In this document: positions 42,518 through 51,485 of the stretch, piece after piece | How the letters are laid out: each line of letters starts with the position of its first letter | How positions within the stretch are numbered: the first letter of the stretch is position 1 | Made by a program: the position numbers and the translations under genes | Source of the DNA: CAYPTB01 sp964413535 | GTDB taxonomy: Bacteria; Planctomycetota; UBA1135; GCA-002686595 | Direction: 5' to 3' | DNA: 64,000 nt | Assembly: GCA_964413535.1 (NCBI GenBank) | Contig: CAYPTB010000032.1 | Span: 124,001-188,000, forward strand | Notes under the pieces: generated by a model | What the model was told of the DNA's origin: nothing | Database searches by the model: none | What the model saw: the letters and a program-made list of their open reading frames with translations, nothing else

Positions 42518-43438
42518 TCACTTGGGCTCGGCGACGACGATCATCTCGTCGAAGAGGTTCACGTAGAGCGCGACTCCGCGCAACATGCGCAGCGGAGAGA
42601 GCGCGAACGAGAGCAATGGAGAGAGTCGTCCCGCACGCTCGGCGATGAAACCGAGGGAGACGTACTTCCCGCCGTAGCGCGGCGAGTTCTCGAGCTCGCG
42701 GAACCCCGCTCCGGCGAGCACGCGGCCGAGCGTCCCGCGGTTGAAGTGGTAGATGTGCTCGGCGTGCTTGTAGTGCTGCCAGCGCTTGCCCAGGACGCGG
42801 GCAGCGAGGCTGTCGACGTTCTGCGTCTCCACGAGCAGCTTGCCGCCGGGGGCGAGGAGCGACCGGACGCGCGACAGCGCGCGAACGGGGTCGGGGACGT
42901 GCTCGAGGACGTCCCACAGGGTGACGAGGTCGAACGAGCCCGGTGCGAGGTCGGCCTCGTCGAGGAGCTCCTTCCGGACGTTGGCGCGCCCGACGCGTTC
43001 CGCCGCCTGCTCGCGAATGGCGTCGGAGGGCTCGAGGCCCGTCACCTGCCAGCCGCGCTCCTGCATGACCGCGAGGAAGTAACCCGCGGCGCAGCCGACG
43101 TCGAGCACGCGTCCGGGACGCTCGAAGTGGCGATCCACGACCGCGAGGCGCTTTCGATACGTGCGCAGGTAGAGCGGCGCGTCCGCGCGGTAGTCGGTGT
43201 ACCCGCGGGTCTTCGCCGCCGTCGAGCTCCAGTAGCCTTCGTCGTACACGTGCTGGAGCAGGTCACGGTCCGCGAGGCGCGGCGTGACGTAGGTCAATCC
43301 GCAGCCGCGACAAGTGACGACGGAGAAGGGGGCGTCCTCGAACTTGAGCTCGGAGTCCGCGGCGCCGCACAGTCCGCACGCGACGGGATGCAACGCGTGC
43401 TCCGGGACGGACGCCGCCAATCCGGGGATGGGCGTCAC
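42518..43438 (-). CDS. Methyltransferase with N-terminal zinc-binding motif
   Basis: 306 residues. A two-CxxC N-terminus (ACGLCGAADSEL … VTCRGCGLTYV), typical of C-methyltransferases that act on nucleotide sugars, followed by SAM motif I RVLDVGCAAGYFLAVM and LWDVLEHVPDPVRAL, LLAPGGKLLVETQN. The start is GTG at 43438, directly preceded by GGAGGAGGG 5 nt upstream; longer starts lack such a site. Substrate unknown; a sugar C-methyltransferase role is inferred from the zinc motif. Confidence 0.78.
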   Translation of the reverse strand: MTPIPGLAASVPEHALHPVACGLCGAADSELKFEDAPFSVVTCRGCGLTYVTPRLADRDLLQHVYDEGYWSSTAAKTRGYTDYRADAPLYLRTYRKRLAVVDRHFERPGRVLDVGCAAGYFLAVMQERGWQVTGLEPSDAIREQAAERVGRANVRKELLDEADLAPGSFDLVTLWDVLEHVPDPVRALSRVRSLLAPGGKLLVETQNVDSLAARVLGKRWQHYKHAEHIYHFNRGTLGRVLAGAGFRELENSPRYGGKYVSLGFIAERAGRLSPLLSFALSPLRMLRGVALYVNLFDEMIVVAEPK

Positions 43439-43568
43439 GCACCCTCCTCCGCGCGCGGGCGAGCGTGTCCGTGGACGTCTGCGTGCATGCCGATCGGAGG
43501 AGGAGATGAACTCGCGCCGGGGATGCGCGTCCACAGAGGATACCGGAGGCGGGTCCGCCAACGAGCAA

Positions 43569-45374
43569 TCACGCCCGCGCGAAGACGACGCGGAAGATCG
43601 CTCCGCCATTCGGGCGCGGGTGGAAGCTCGCTCGGCCTCCCATCGACTCGGCGTGCAGGGCGACCAGGTGCAGGCCGAGTCCGGTTCCGGTCGACGTGCG
43701 CGTGGACTCGTTGCCGACGCGGTAGAAGGCCTCGAAGATGTGGTCCGCTTCGTCGGCGGGCACCCCCGGACCGCGATCGAGCACCTCGAGCACGACCTCG
43801 CCGCGGAAGAGGCGCGTCAGCACCTCGATCGGTTGCTCCTCGGACGGCCCCGCGTACTTGCGCGCGTTCTCCACGAGGTTGTCGAGGATGCCGGAGACGC
43901 CCTCGGGAACCAGCAGGACCGAGGGCAGGTCCGGGGCGAGCCGGAACGAGAGATCCCGGCCGTCGGAGCCGGCGCGAACCTCCAGGTCTCGGCGCAGGTT
44001 CTCCACCAGGGCGTTCAGGTCCCCGGGCTCCGGAGCCGCCGGTCCGGCGGTGAGCCGAGCCTTCTCGAGCACGCGCTCGACGAGCGTCGACAGCCGAGTC
44101 GTTTCGCGCATGATGCGGTCGTAGTACTCCGTCCGCTTCGCCTCGTCGGTCACCCAGCCCTCCATCAACATCTCCGCATGCAGGCGGATGGCGGAGAGCG
44201 GCGTGCGCAGCTCGTGGGTGACGGCGGCGACGAAGTTCTCGGTTTGCTGGGCCTGCTCGAGCTCGCGGCCGACGCTGCGCAACAGGAGCACCATGCCCGT
44301 GCCCAGCGTGAGGGCGAGCATCGAGGCCACTCCGAAGAAGCGCCAGGACTGGGCTTCGAAACGGCTCTCGATCTCGCCCTTGTCGATGACGATGTTCACG
44401 TGCCCGAAGTCGCCCTCCATGTTCGACCGCGTCTCGAAGCCGAGGGTGCGCACGAGGGATACCGGGAAGCGGAACTCGGAGCGCTCGTCGCGTTCCGCGG
44501 CAACGGGCTCGTCCAGGAAGCGCTCGGAACCGGAGAGCACGCGGTCGGAGACCCACACGGGCAGCTCTTCGAACAGCCAGTACGGATCGAGGAAGACGCC
44601 TTGCACGAGACCGAAGCCGTGGGCCAGAGGGGCGAGGAAGGGAGCCCGCTCGACCAGCTCGGGATCGAGGTCGGCGAGCAGCACGCGGCGCGTTGCGAGC
44701 GCGCGCGGCGAACCGTCGGCTCCCACGTACAGCCGCAAGTGGAGTTGGCTGTAGTTGATCGAAACCCGTTCCTCCCGCAAGAGCGGCAGGAAGTCGGCGA
44801 GCCCGTTCAGGTCGTCGCGCTGGCAGCGGTGGACCGCGGCCACCACGAGTGGGAGCTCGAACGTCTCGACCGCGCCCAGGCGCGCAGCGCGGCGCAGGAA
44901 CCCGTCCTCGAGATCCTCCCGCAAGAGCGCTTGCGCCGCGACCTGGAGCTCCGAGGAAGCGCCCTCCGCCTGCGCCTGGAAGTCGCGTCCGTAGAACACG
45001 TCGACTCGCGCTTCGTAACCCTCCGCGATGTCGAAGTTGAACCACGCGAGGATGCCCTTGGGAATGGGTTCGCGCAGGAGCGGGGATCGAGCGAGCGACA
45101 GCTCCGTGCCGATCTGATCCTCCGGCGCGAAGATCTCCGCGTAGTGGTAGAAGGGACGCGAGGCCTCGCTGGACAGCAATTGATCGAGGTGCTCCGCGAT
45201 TCCGTCGACCAGACGCCGAGCCGCGTCGCGCGCGCTCTCGGGAACGTCCTCGAGCTCGGCTCGGTACTCGCGCCAGAGCTGGTGCCAGTGCAGTCCGCCG
45301 AGGACGACGGTCGGAACGACCAGGAGGACGGAGTAGAGGAGCAGCGCCGTCCGTCGGGCCTTCAGGCGTACCAA
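43569..45374 (-). CDS. Sensor histidine kinase
   Basis: 601 residues: helix at about 10-28 (ALLLYSVLLVVPTVVLGGL), a large periplasmic sensor part, second helix (about 345-365, VASMLALTLGTGMVLLLRSV), HisKA with H-box FVAAVTHELRTPL (His387), and an ATPase domain with N-box ILDNLVENARKY, G1 VLDRGPGVPADEA and G2 STGTGLGLHLV. The start is TTG at 45374, 13 bp inside the response-regulator gene. It signals to that regulator; the stimulus is unknown. No HAMP domain is obvious. Confidence 0.85.
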   Translation of the reverse strand: MVRLKARRTALLLYSVLLVVPTVVLGGLHWHQLWREYRAELEDVPESARDAARRLVDGIAEHLDQLLSSEASRPFYHYAEIFAPEDQIGTELSLARSPLLREPIPKGILAWFNFDIAEGYEARVDVFYGRDFQAQAEGASSELQVAAQALLREDLEDGFLRRAARLGAVETFELPLVVAAVHRCQRDDLNGLADFLPLLREERVSINYSQLHLRLYVGADGSPRALATRRVLLADLDPELVERAPFLAPLAHGFGLVQGVFLDPYWLFEELPVWVSDRVLSGSERFLDEPVAAERDERSEFRFPVSLVRTLGFETRSNMEGDFGHVNIVIDKGEIESRFEAQSWRFFGVASMLALTLGTGMVLLLRSVGRELEQAQQTENFVAAVTHELRTPLSAIRLHAEMLMEGWVTDEAKRTEYYDRIMRETTRLSTLVERVLEKARLTAGPAAPEPGDLNALVENLRRDLEVRAGSDGRDLSFRLAPDLPSVLLVPEGVSGILDNLVENARKYAGPSEEQPIEVLTRLFRGEVVLEVLDRGPGVPADEADHIFEAFYRVGNESTRTSTGTGLGLHLVALHAESMGGRASFHPRPNGGAIFRVVFARA

Positions 45375-46051
45375 CGATAGCCCTTGCCGCGCACCGTCTG
45401 CACCAGCGTGGGCTTCGCCGGGTCGGGCTCGATCTTGCGGCGCAGTCCGACGATGTGGATGTCCACGGTGCGCGTCTCGACGTTGGCGCTGCGGTAGTGC
45501 CAGACGTCGAGCAGGAGGTCGTCGCGCGTCACGACGCGCTGCCGGTTGCGCACGAGGTACTCGAGGATGTCCCCTTCGCGCGGGGTGAGCGGGATGACTT
45601 CGCCGTTGCGGTGGACTTCGAGGCGCGCGAGATCGACTTGGATCCCGCCCGGCAGATCGAGCCGCGGCGGCGGAGAGGAGTCCATGGCGCGCCGGCGGAA
45701 CTGAGCTTCGACGCGCGCCACGAGCTCGCGCGGGGAGAAAGGCTTGGGGACGTAGTCGTCGGCGCCGAGCTCGAAGCCCTTGAGCACGTCGCGCTCGTCC
45801 GACATGGCCGAGAGGATGATGACGCGCACGTCCTTGCGCTCGTCGCGCAAGGTCCGCAGCACCTCGAGGCCGTTCTTCCCCGGAAGCATCAGGTCGAGGA
45901 CGATCAGGTCGAAGTCTCCGCGGCGCGCCGCGCCGAGGGCGCCGTCGCCGTCGTGGGCGACCTCGACCTCGTAGCCGGCGTGCAGCAAAGCGTCCCGGAC
46001 ACCGAAGGCGAGCGTTTGCTCGTCTTCCACCACGAGGATCTTCAAGGGCAT
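45362..46051 (-). CDS. OmpR/PhoB-family response regulator
   Basis: 229 residues. Receiver domain with phospho-acceptor Asp53 (VLDLMLPG), Asp10 pair (EDE) and Lys in VPKPFSP. The winged-helix DNA-binding domain ends with the family motif RTVDIHIVGLRRKIEPDPAKPTLVQTVRGKGYRW. It overlaps the kinase start by 13 bp, so the two are translated together. ATG at 46051. Confidence 0.92.
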   Translation of the reverse strand: MPLKILVVEDEQTLAFGVRDALLHAGYEVEVAHDGDGALGAARRGDFDLIVLDLMLPGKNGLEVLRTLRDERKDVRVIILSAMSDERDVLKGFELGADDYVPKPFSPRELVARVEAQFRRRAMDSSPPPRLDLPGGIQVDLARLEVHRNGEVIPLTPREGDILEYLVRNRQRVVTRDDLLLDVWHYRSANVETRTVDIHIVGLRRKIEPDPAKPTLVQTVRGKGYRWYA

Positions 46052-46466
46052 GGGTGAGGCCAAGCGGGACGGGTAGCGGACCGAGGGAGGAGTCGGCTCG
46101 AGGGGGGCGGGGAGTGTAGCTCCGTCCGAAAGTTGGCTCCTAGCCCGCGATCGATGGAGGCGAGCTACGCGCCCCGGCCGACCGACCGCGAGGAATTGAC
46201 GGATCTCGAACCGGTGACGTGGCCGAGCCGCTACGGGGCGCGACGCTCGACCACGCACCACCGTAGGGACCGCCCGGCGATGGTGTTCGGGCGAGTGCTC
46301 GTCGCGCGCCGCCCGCGGCCTTCCCGTCGTGGCGGAGCCCTGATCGGCGGTGCTCGAGCGACTTCCATGAACGCCGCGAGCGAGCGCCGGACGGCGCGAC
46401 TATCCTGGTACGCCCTTTGCCCGCGCCGCCGCCCCTCCCGCCTCCCTCCGGCCCCACCTCCGACCC
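46052..46466. other. 415-bp divergent intergenic region
   Basis: It separates the response-regulator gene (-) from the EF-hand protein gene (+). Minor promoter-like hexamers are present (TACACT on the minus strand at 46119-46114; TATCCT on the plus strand at 46401-46406), neither with a good -35 box. An open frame through it on the plus strand has no coding look and runs out of frame into the next gene. No RNA gene was recognised. Confidence 0.4.
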
Positions 46467-49235
46467 ATGATCGCGTGCTCTCTGGCGCTCTCCCTCGCCT
46501 TCGCCCTTCTCCTTCCGAGCGCCCAAGACGCTCAACGGGGCCTCGACCTGCGGCCGCTCGTGCTTCGAGTCGCGGACGAAGATCGCGACGGATCCGTCGC
46601 GGCGGACGAGTACCGAGCCTTCGTGAGCTCGCTCGCGCCCGACTCCGACGGCCGCTTGGATCGCGACGTCGTTCGGGCGCAGATCCTCTGTTACGACTGG
46701 GACTGGGACGAGGACGGGGTGACGACGGGCGTCGACCTGCGCACCCTCTTCGCCGACCTCGACGCGAACGGCGATCGAATGCTCGAGGAGGAAGAGCTCG
46801 CCGGAGCTCCCCGCGGGTACTTCGGGTTCATGGCCGCTGTGGTGCTCCTGCACGCGGCCGACCTGCAGGGGGACGGCGCAGCGAGCGCGGACGAGTGGGA
46901 AGCTCTCCAGATCGCGTGCGGCGAGAGCGATGGCGTCCTCGACCTCGCCGTGGTCGCTGGATGGTTGAAGCGGGTCCAGGCCGAGCCGCCGCCCGAGGAT
47001 CCGAACGCGGTCTCCCCGGGCGTGTACCTCCTGACGCTCTCGAGCGCGCTCGACGCCGACTTCGACGGCTCGCCAACGCTCGCGGACATGGAACGCCTGT
47101 TCTCGGGCTTCGACGCGAACGGCGACGGGCGTGTGGAGAGCTCCGAGCTCGCGCCGCGCAGGTCGGAGCGCCCCGGAGGTCCCTCGCCCGAGGAAGACCC
47201 GCCGCCCGACGCGCCCGAAGCGGGGCGCCCGCTGATTCCCTGGCAGCGCAGCCTCGACGACGCCCTCGCGCTCGTGCGCCGCACGGGGAAGCCGCTGCTC
47301 GTGTGCGTCAACGCGGACGGGGAGAGCGCGAGCGAGACGATCGCGCGCGGCCGCTATCGCGATCCCGCGTTCGCCGCGCTCGTGCGAGGCTTCGTCCCGA
47401 TCCTGCTGGCGCCCTTCCCGCACACGACGCGCGAGCACGACGACTTCGGCCGGCGCATTCCCGACCCCCGGTTCGGCCGCATCCTCGATTCCGAGCACAT
47501 GGCGCACGACGATCTCGTGACGGAGCGCTATCTGAAGGGCGAGCGCGTGGCGCCGCGACACGCCGCCTTCGACGCCGAGGGGAACACGATCTTCGACATC
47601 TTCCTCGTCACCGACCTCTCGCTCATCGACGCCGCGCTGAGCGAGCACGGTGTGTTCGCGGTCGAGCTGCCCGATCCCGCAGGGCTCTCCGAGGAAGAGC
47701 TCTTCGAGAGCCCCGACGCGGGCTGTCGCGATCGGCTCGAAGAGCTCTTCGCCCAGGGTGACGAGGCGACACGCGCGCGGTTCGCGGCGGCGAGCCTCTC
47801 GGCCGAGCGCGAGACGCAGCATCCCGAGCTCCTGCGCATGGCGCTCCGCGACGAATCCGCCGATGTGCGCGAGAAGGGCATTGCCGCGTTCGTCCGGAAC
47901 CCGAGGGCTCTACCCGTCGATCTGTTGCTCCCTGCCCTCGAGGCGGCGGGCGAGAGCCGCGACCTGCGCGAATCCGTCCTGGACGCCCTGCGCTCGCTGG
48001 CGTACACAACTCCCGATTCGAAGCTCGGCCAGCGCGCGGCTCGGCTCGCCCGCGTGTCCACGGCGCTCGAGCGGCGTTCCGACGTCCTCGACCGCGACCG
48101 TTGGGAGCTCGCCCTCGCCTTCGCTGCGCGCCAGGAGGAGCTCCCGCCCGCGCCCGAGCAGAAGAACGCCGTCGTGGCGCGCATCACCGACCTCGAAGCG
48201 CGCATCGACGCCGCGCCGGACGATCGCGAGCTCTACGCCTTCTTCGCCGACGCGCTCATGCGACTCGCGCGGATCCAGATGCTCGAGGGCGGCAACCCTT
48301 CCTATCTGTTCGAAGACGTCCGCTATGCCGCCCGGCGCGCAACGAGCGAGGAGCGACCCGATGGTCCGGCCCTGGGGTACCTCGCGTGGACGAGCTACCT
48401 GCTGGGCGAGCCGGACGCCGCGGACTTCGCCGCGCGCGCGCTCCCGCTCCTTCGAGCCGACCCGTGCGCCCCCCTGACGGCCCAGGTCCTCGAGGTCTTC
48501 GTGAAGGCTCGATCGAACGCTCTGTACGCCGCGTTGGACTCCGGGACCTTCGAGGACGAATGGATCTCGGACATCCAGGATGCGTACGAGGTCATCCTCG
48601 CGCACCCGCTCGTCACCGAGCGTCAAGTCGTCGAGTACGTGCGTTTCCTGGGGGCCGTCGAAGCTCACGCCAGGCAAGACGCGGTCGTCCGGCGCGCGCT
48701 CGCGCGCTTCCCGGGGACGGCGGACCTGCACATCGCGCTGCGGAACGGCGTGCTCCGGGACCACGGGGCGCTCGCGCTCGAGAGCGCCTACGAGACCTTG
48801 GAAGTCCCGCCGGGAGAAGAGGCGAGCTTCGCGTGGTTCGCGGGGCTCGCGACGCTCGTCGCCGCGGAACGCCACGTCGCGAACGGCGACCGCGAAGCCG
48901 CCCAGGCCGCCTATGGCCTCTCGGTCGAGCGCTTCCGCGAGTCGGTCGAGCAGGAGCCCAGCTATCGCGACAGTGCCTTCCATTACGTCGCGCTCGCCCT
49001 GGCCGGAGCGGCGAACCTGCACGTGGAGGATCGACATCTCGATCTCGCTCTCGAAGCCATCCGCGAGGGGATCGCCGTGAGGCCTGCCAGCGCCGCGATC
49101 CAGGACGGCCTGGGGAACACGCCGGTCGCGACGGCGAAACGGGTCCACAGCGCGCTCGTGCAGAGTGGTCGTTCGTCCGATGCGTCGGCCTTGCTCGACG
49201 AGCTCGACTCCCACGGCGTTCGCATCGGGAGTTGA
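46467..49235 (+). CDS. Secreted EF-hand protein with thioredoxin-like and HEAT/TPR parts
   Basis: 922 residues: a signal peptide (MIACSLALSLAFALLLPSA), then six EF-hand-like loops between about 37 and 225 (DEDRDGSVAADEY, DWDEDGVTTGVDL, DLDANGDRMLEEE, DLQGDGAASADEW, DADFDGSPTLADM, GFDANGDGRVESS). Next a thioredoxin-like segment lacking CxxC (WQRSLDDALALVRRTGKPLL), then helical HEAT and TPR-like repeats (LRESVLDALRSLAYT, RRALARFPGTADLHIALRNG). Calcium binding is likely; the function is unknown. Typical of planctomycete exported proteins. Confidence 0.72.
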   Translation: MIACSLALSLAFALLLPSAQDAQRGLDLRPLVLRVADEDRDGSVAADEYRAFVSSLAPDSDGRLDRDVVRAQILCYDWDWDEDGVTTGVDLRTLFADLDANGDRMLEEEELAGAPRGYFGFMAAVVLLHAADLQGDGAASADEWEALQIACGESDGVLDLAVVAGWLKRVQAEPPPEDPNAVSPGVYLLTLSSALDADFDGSPTLADMERLFSGFDANGDGRVESSELAPRRSERPGGPSPEEDPPPDAPEAGRPLIPWQRSLDDALALVRRTGKPLLVCVNADGESASETIARGRYRDPAFAALVRGFVPILLAPFPHTTREHDDFGRRIPDPRFGRILDSEHMAHDDLVTERYLKGERVAPRHAAFDAEGNTIFDIFLVTDLSLIDAALSEHGVFAVELPDPAGLSEEELFESPDAGCRDRLEELFAQGDEATRARFAAASLSAERETQHPELLRMALRDESADVREKGIAAFVRNPRALPVDLLLPALEAAGESRDLRESVLDALRSLAYTTPDSKLGQRAARLARVSTALERRSDVLDRDRWELALAFAARQEELPPAPEQKNAVVARITDLEARIDAAPDDRELYAFFADALMRLARIQMLEGGNPSYLFEDVRYAARRATSEERPDGPALGYLAWTSYLLGEPDAADFAARALPLLRADPCAPLTAQVLEVFVKARSNALYAALDSGTFEDEWISDIQDAYEVILAHPLVTERQVVEYVRFLGAVEAHARQDAVVRRALARFPGTADLHIALRNGVLRDHGALALESAYETLEVPPGEEASFAWFAGLATLVAAERHVANGDREAAQAAYGLSVERFRESVEQEPSYRDSAFHYVALALAGAANLHVEDRHLDLALEAIREGIAVRPASAAIQDGLGNTPVATAKRVHSALVQSGRSSDASALLDELDSHGVRIGS

Positions 49236-49385
49236 GCGCCCAGCTCCACTTTCGACGCCCATCCCGAATCGACCTTGCCTGTAGGCTTTCCTGGAGCGAC
49301 GCTTCCGAGATCGGCTGAGCCGAGATCGAGCGGCTCGCGTACCGCCGTGTCACCTCGCGGCGTGCGCATTCCCCGCAGCACCGTC

Positions 49386-50660
49386 ATGCATCGCCGTCTC
49401 GTGACCGGGATCAGGAGCCGCGTTCGTCTGCTGCTGGTGGCGATCGCCGCCGCGCCGTACGGCTGCGGAGAGCAGGTTGGAGCACCGGTGTCCGATCGGG
49501 CGTCCGAAGTCCTCGGGCAGGACTGGGACTCGGCGGACGATCTCGACGCGCTCTCGGTGCTCGGATACGCGGACTTCGCGAGCATCGACCCCGATGAGGC
49601 CTCCGGAGTCGTGACCCGCGACGAGCGGCGCAGTGAGGGGGGATACACGCTCGTGGTCTCCATCCCCGACGCGCGCGCCGACCTCTTGGACGCGAGCGGG
49701 CTCGCCGTCCGAACCTGGTCGAACCCCGCGGACGGGCAGTGGAGCAGGGCCGTGCTCGGACCGGAGGGAAGGCTCGCCGTGGTGGGCAAGCATCGGAGAC
49801 GCTACGCGCAGAGGGCGTCACCCTCGGAGATCGGCCGTTACGGATCTTCGCTGCTCGCGTGCTACTCGTGGGAGGGCGAGCGTCTCTGGCAGCACGACAT
49901 CCCCGCGCACCACGACGTGGAGTGGACTCCCAGCGGGGACGTCCTCACGATCGTGAGCTCGCCGCGCCCGGTCCGGCACGGCATCGAGATCGACGACGAC
50001 CTCCTCGTCCTCTTCTCGCGCGACGGAGTGGAGAAGTCCTCGGTCTCCCTCTACGAGGCCGCCACGGCGGGTCCGAGCAAGTTCCATTCGCTGCTCGCCA
50101 GGAAGCTCTCCCGCATCGGGCCGCGGGCGGAGCCGTACGACGTCCTGCACACGAACTCGGTGCACTGGCTTCCGTTCCCCGAACTCTCGGACGCCGATCC
50201 GGAGCACTGCTCATCGTGCGTGCTCGTTTCGATCCGGCACCTGAGCGTGGTCGCGGCCGTGGACTTCGAGCAGGGACGGGTTGCGTGGAGCTACGCGTCG
50301 AAGTTCCAGTACCAGCACGAAGCCACCTGGCTCGCAGACGGCCGCGTTCTCGTCTTCGACAATGGATTCCCGATGCGTGGCTACTCGCGTATCGTCGAGT
50401 TCGATCCGCGGACCCTCGAAGAAACCTGGGAGTACCGCGCGCCCAACCCGACGGACTTCTTCTGCCAGAGCCGCGGCGTGGCGCAGGCGCTGCCCGGAGG
50501 AAACGTCCTCGTCACCGATTCCGACCGGGGCGAGGTCTTCGAGGTCACTCGCTCGGGCGACGTCGTGTGGCGTTACTTGAACGTCCACACGAAGGAGCAG
50601 GGCCGCGGCACCGTGCGGGCGGAGCGCTACTCGAAGGACTGGATCGAGTCCCTACCGTAG
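49386..50660 (+). CDS. Arylsulfotransferase-like (ASST family) lipoprotein
   Basis: 424 residues: hydrophobic start ending AAAPYGCGEQ (a lipobox-like PYGC), then a beta-propeller with ASST-family marks: DIPAHHDVEWTPSGDVLTI, VLHTNSVHWLP, VLVSIRHLSVVAAVDFEQGRVAW, HEATWLADGRVLVFDNGFP and RIVEFDPRTLEETWEY. Family members include aryl-sulfate sulfotransferases, but many have no known reaction. The catalytic histidine region (HHDVEW) is present. ATG at 49386 chosen for the signal. Confidence 0.7.
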   Translation: MHRRLVTGIRSRVRLLLVAIAAAPYGCGEQVGAPVSDRASEVLGQDWDSADDLDALSVLGYADFASIDPDEASGVVTRDERRSEGGYTLVVSIPDARADLLDASGLAVRTWSNPADGQWSRAVLGPEGRLAVVGKHRRRYAQRASPSEIGRYGSSLLACYSWEGERLWQHDIPAHHDVEWTPSGDVLTIVSSPRPVRHGIEIDDDLLVLFSRDGVEKSSVSLYEAATAGPSKFHSLLARKLSRIGPRAEPYDVLHTNSVHWLPFPELSDADPEHCSSCVLVSIRHLSVVAAVDFEQGRVAWSYASKFQYQHEATWLADGRVLVFDNGFPMRGYSRIVEFDPRTLEETWEYRAPNPTDFFCQSRGVAQALPGGNVLVTDSDRGEVFEVTRSGDVVWRYLNVHTKEQGRGTVRAERYSKDWIESLP

Positions 50661-50673
50661 GGATCCCGCGTCG

Positions 50674-51399
50674 CTACCCGCGGAAGCGCTTGCGGCAGAT
50701 CGTCTTGAACATCGCGATGGCCGTCTTCGCGACCTTCCCGAAGCTCGCGGAGTGCTTCGACTCTCCGCCCATGCGCGCGCCGTAGTGGACGGGGATCTCG
50801 ATCGTGCGCAGGCCGCGGCGATAGGCCGCGCAGATCATCTCGGGCGAGAACGACGGCCCCGGCTCGCGCGTATCGCCCCCGATATCCCGCCACGTCTTCG
50901 CCCACAGCGAGCGATACGTGCAGCCGACGTCGGTGAGGCGCGGCTCGTGCGGCAGGTACCAGAAGAGCTCGAGCAGCTTGGCCATGAGGACGTTCCCCCA
51001 GCGCAGCTTCGCGTCCATGTTGGCGCCCTGCTGGACGAGCTGACGCGTCGTGCGCGTCCCGAGGACCATGTCCGCGTCGAGCAGGTAGTAGACGAGCTTC
51101 CAGAGGTCCTTGCCCCAGAAGGATCCGTCCGCCTCCGTCAGGACCAGGATCTCGGACCCCGTCGCGATCGCGTGCTCCATGCCCGCGCGCAGCGCGCAGC
51201 CGTAGCCCGGAGCGCTCTCGGCGATCACTTCGGCTCCGGCGGCCCGCGCGCGCTCGGCGGTGGCGTCGCGGCAGTTGTTGTCCACGACGATCACGCGGTC
51301 GACGCACTGGATCCCGCGGAAATCGCGCACCACGTCCGCGATCGTGCTCTCTTCGTTGTGGGCGGGGACGACGACGGCCACCGTGTGGTCGTGGAACAT
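50674..51399 (-). CDS. Family 2 glycosyltransferase
   Basis: 241 residues, GT-A fold: VAVVVPAHNEESTIADVV, RVIVVDNNCRDAT, EILVLTEADGSFWG (DxD-like site) and VGCTYRSLWAKTW. No membrane helix pair, unlike polyprenyl-phosphate mannosyltransferases. The ATG is preceded by CCCCTCCC rather than a Shine-Dalgarno, while TAGACT lies 8 nt upstream, fitting a leaderless transcript. A repeated structured element (51408-51454) sits at this promoter. Substrate unknown. Confidence 0.75.
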   Translation of the reverse strand: MFHDHTVAVVVPAHNEESTIADVVRDFRGIQCVDRVIVVDNNCRDATAERARAAGAEVIAESAPGYGCALRAGMEHAIATGSEILVLTEADGSFWGKDLWKLVYYLLDADMVLGTRTTRQLVQQGANMDAKLRWGNVLMAKLLELFWYLPHEPRLTDVGCTYRSLWAKTWRDIGGDTREPGPSFSPEMICAAYRRGLRTIEIPVHYGARMGGESKHSASFGKVAKTAIAMFKTICRKRFRG

Positions 51400-51407
51400 G
51401 GGAGGGG

Positions 51408-51454
51408 AGTCTAACGGGGCTCCGCCCCAGCCCGGACGAGCATGCTGGGCAGAA
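51408..51454 (-). repeat. Copy 1 of a structured upstream element
   Basis: A 47-bp unit upstream of the glycosyltransferase start, about 80% alike with 56635-56680. It holds TAGACT (minus strand 51413-51408), hairpin GGGGC-TCC-GCCCC (51416-51428) and the conserved stretch CGGACGAGCATG on the plus strand. The hairpin differs from copy 2 by a compensating pair. Confidence 0.65.
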
Positions 51455-51485
51455 TGGGGCCTGCGCGGCTCGGTACCCGTCGCGC

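Noticed and set aside
46133..46460. Open frame covering much of the gap before the EF-hand gene
   Set aside because: Composition looks random (Arg/Pro-rich), it runs on as an out-of-frame reading of the next gene, and there is no good ribosome-binding site.
49311..49323. Palindrome TCGGCTGAGCCGA before the arylsulfotransferase-like gene
   Set aside because: Short stem with a one-base loop and no T-tract; not enough for a terminator or operator call.
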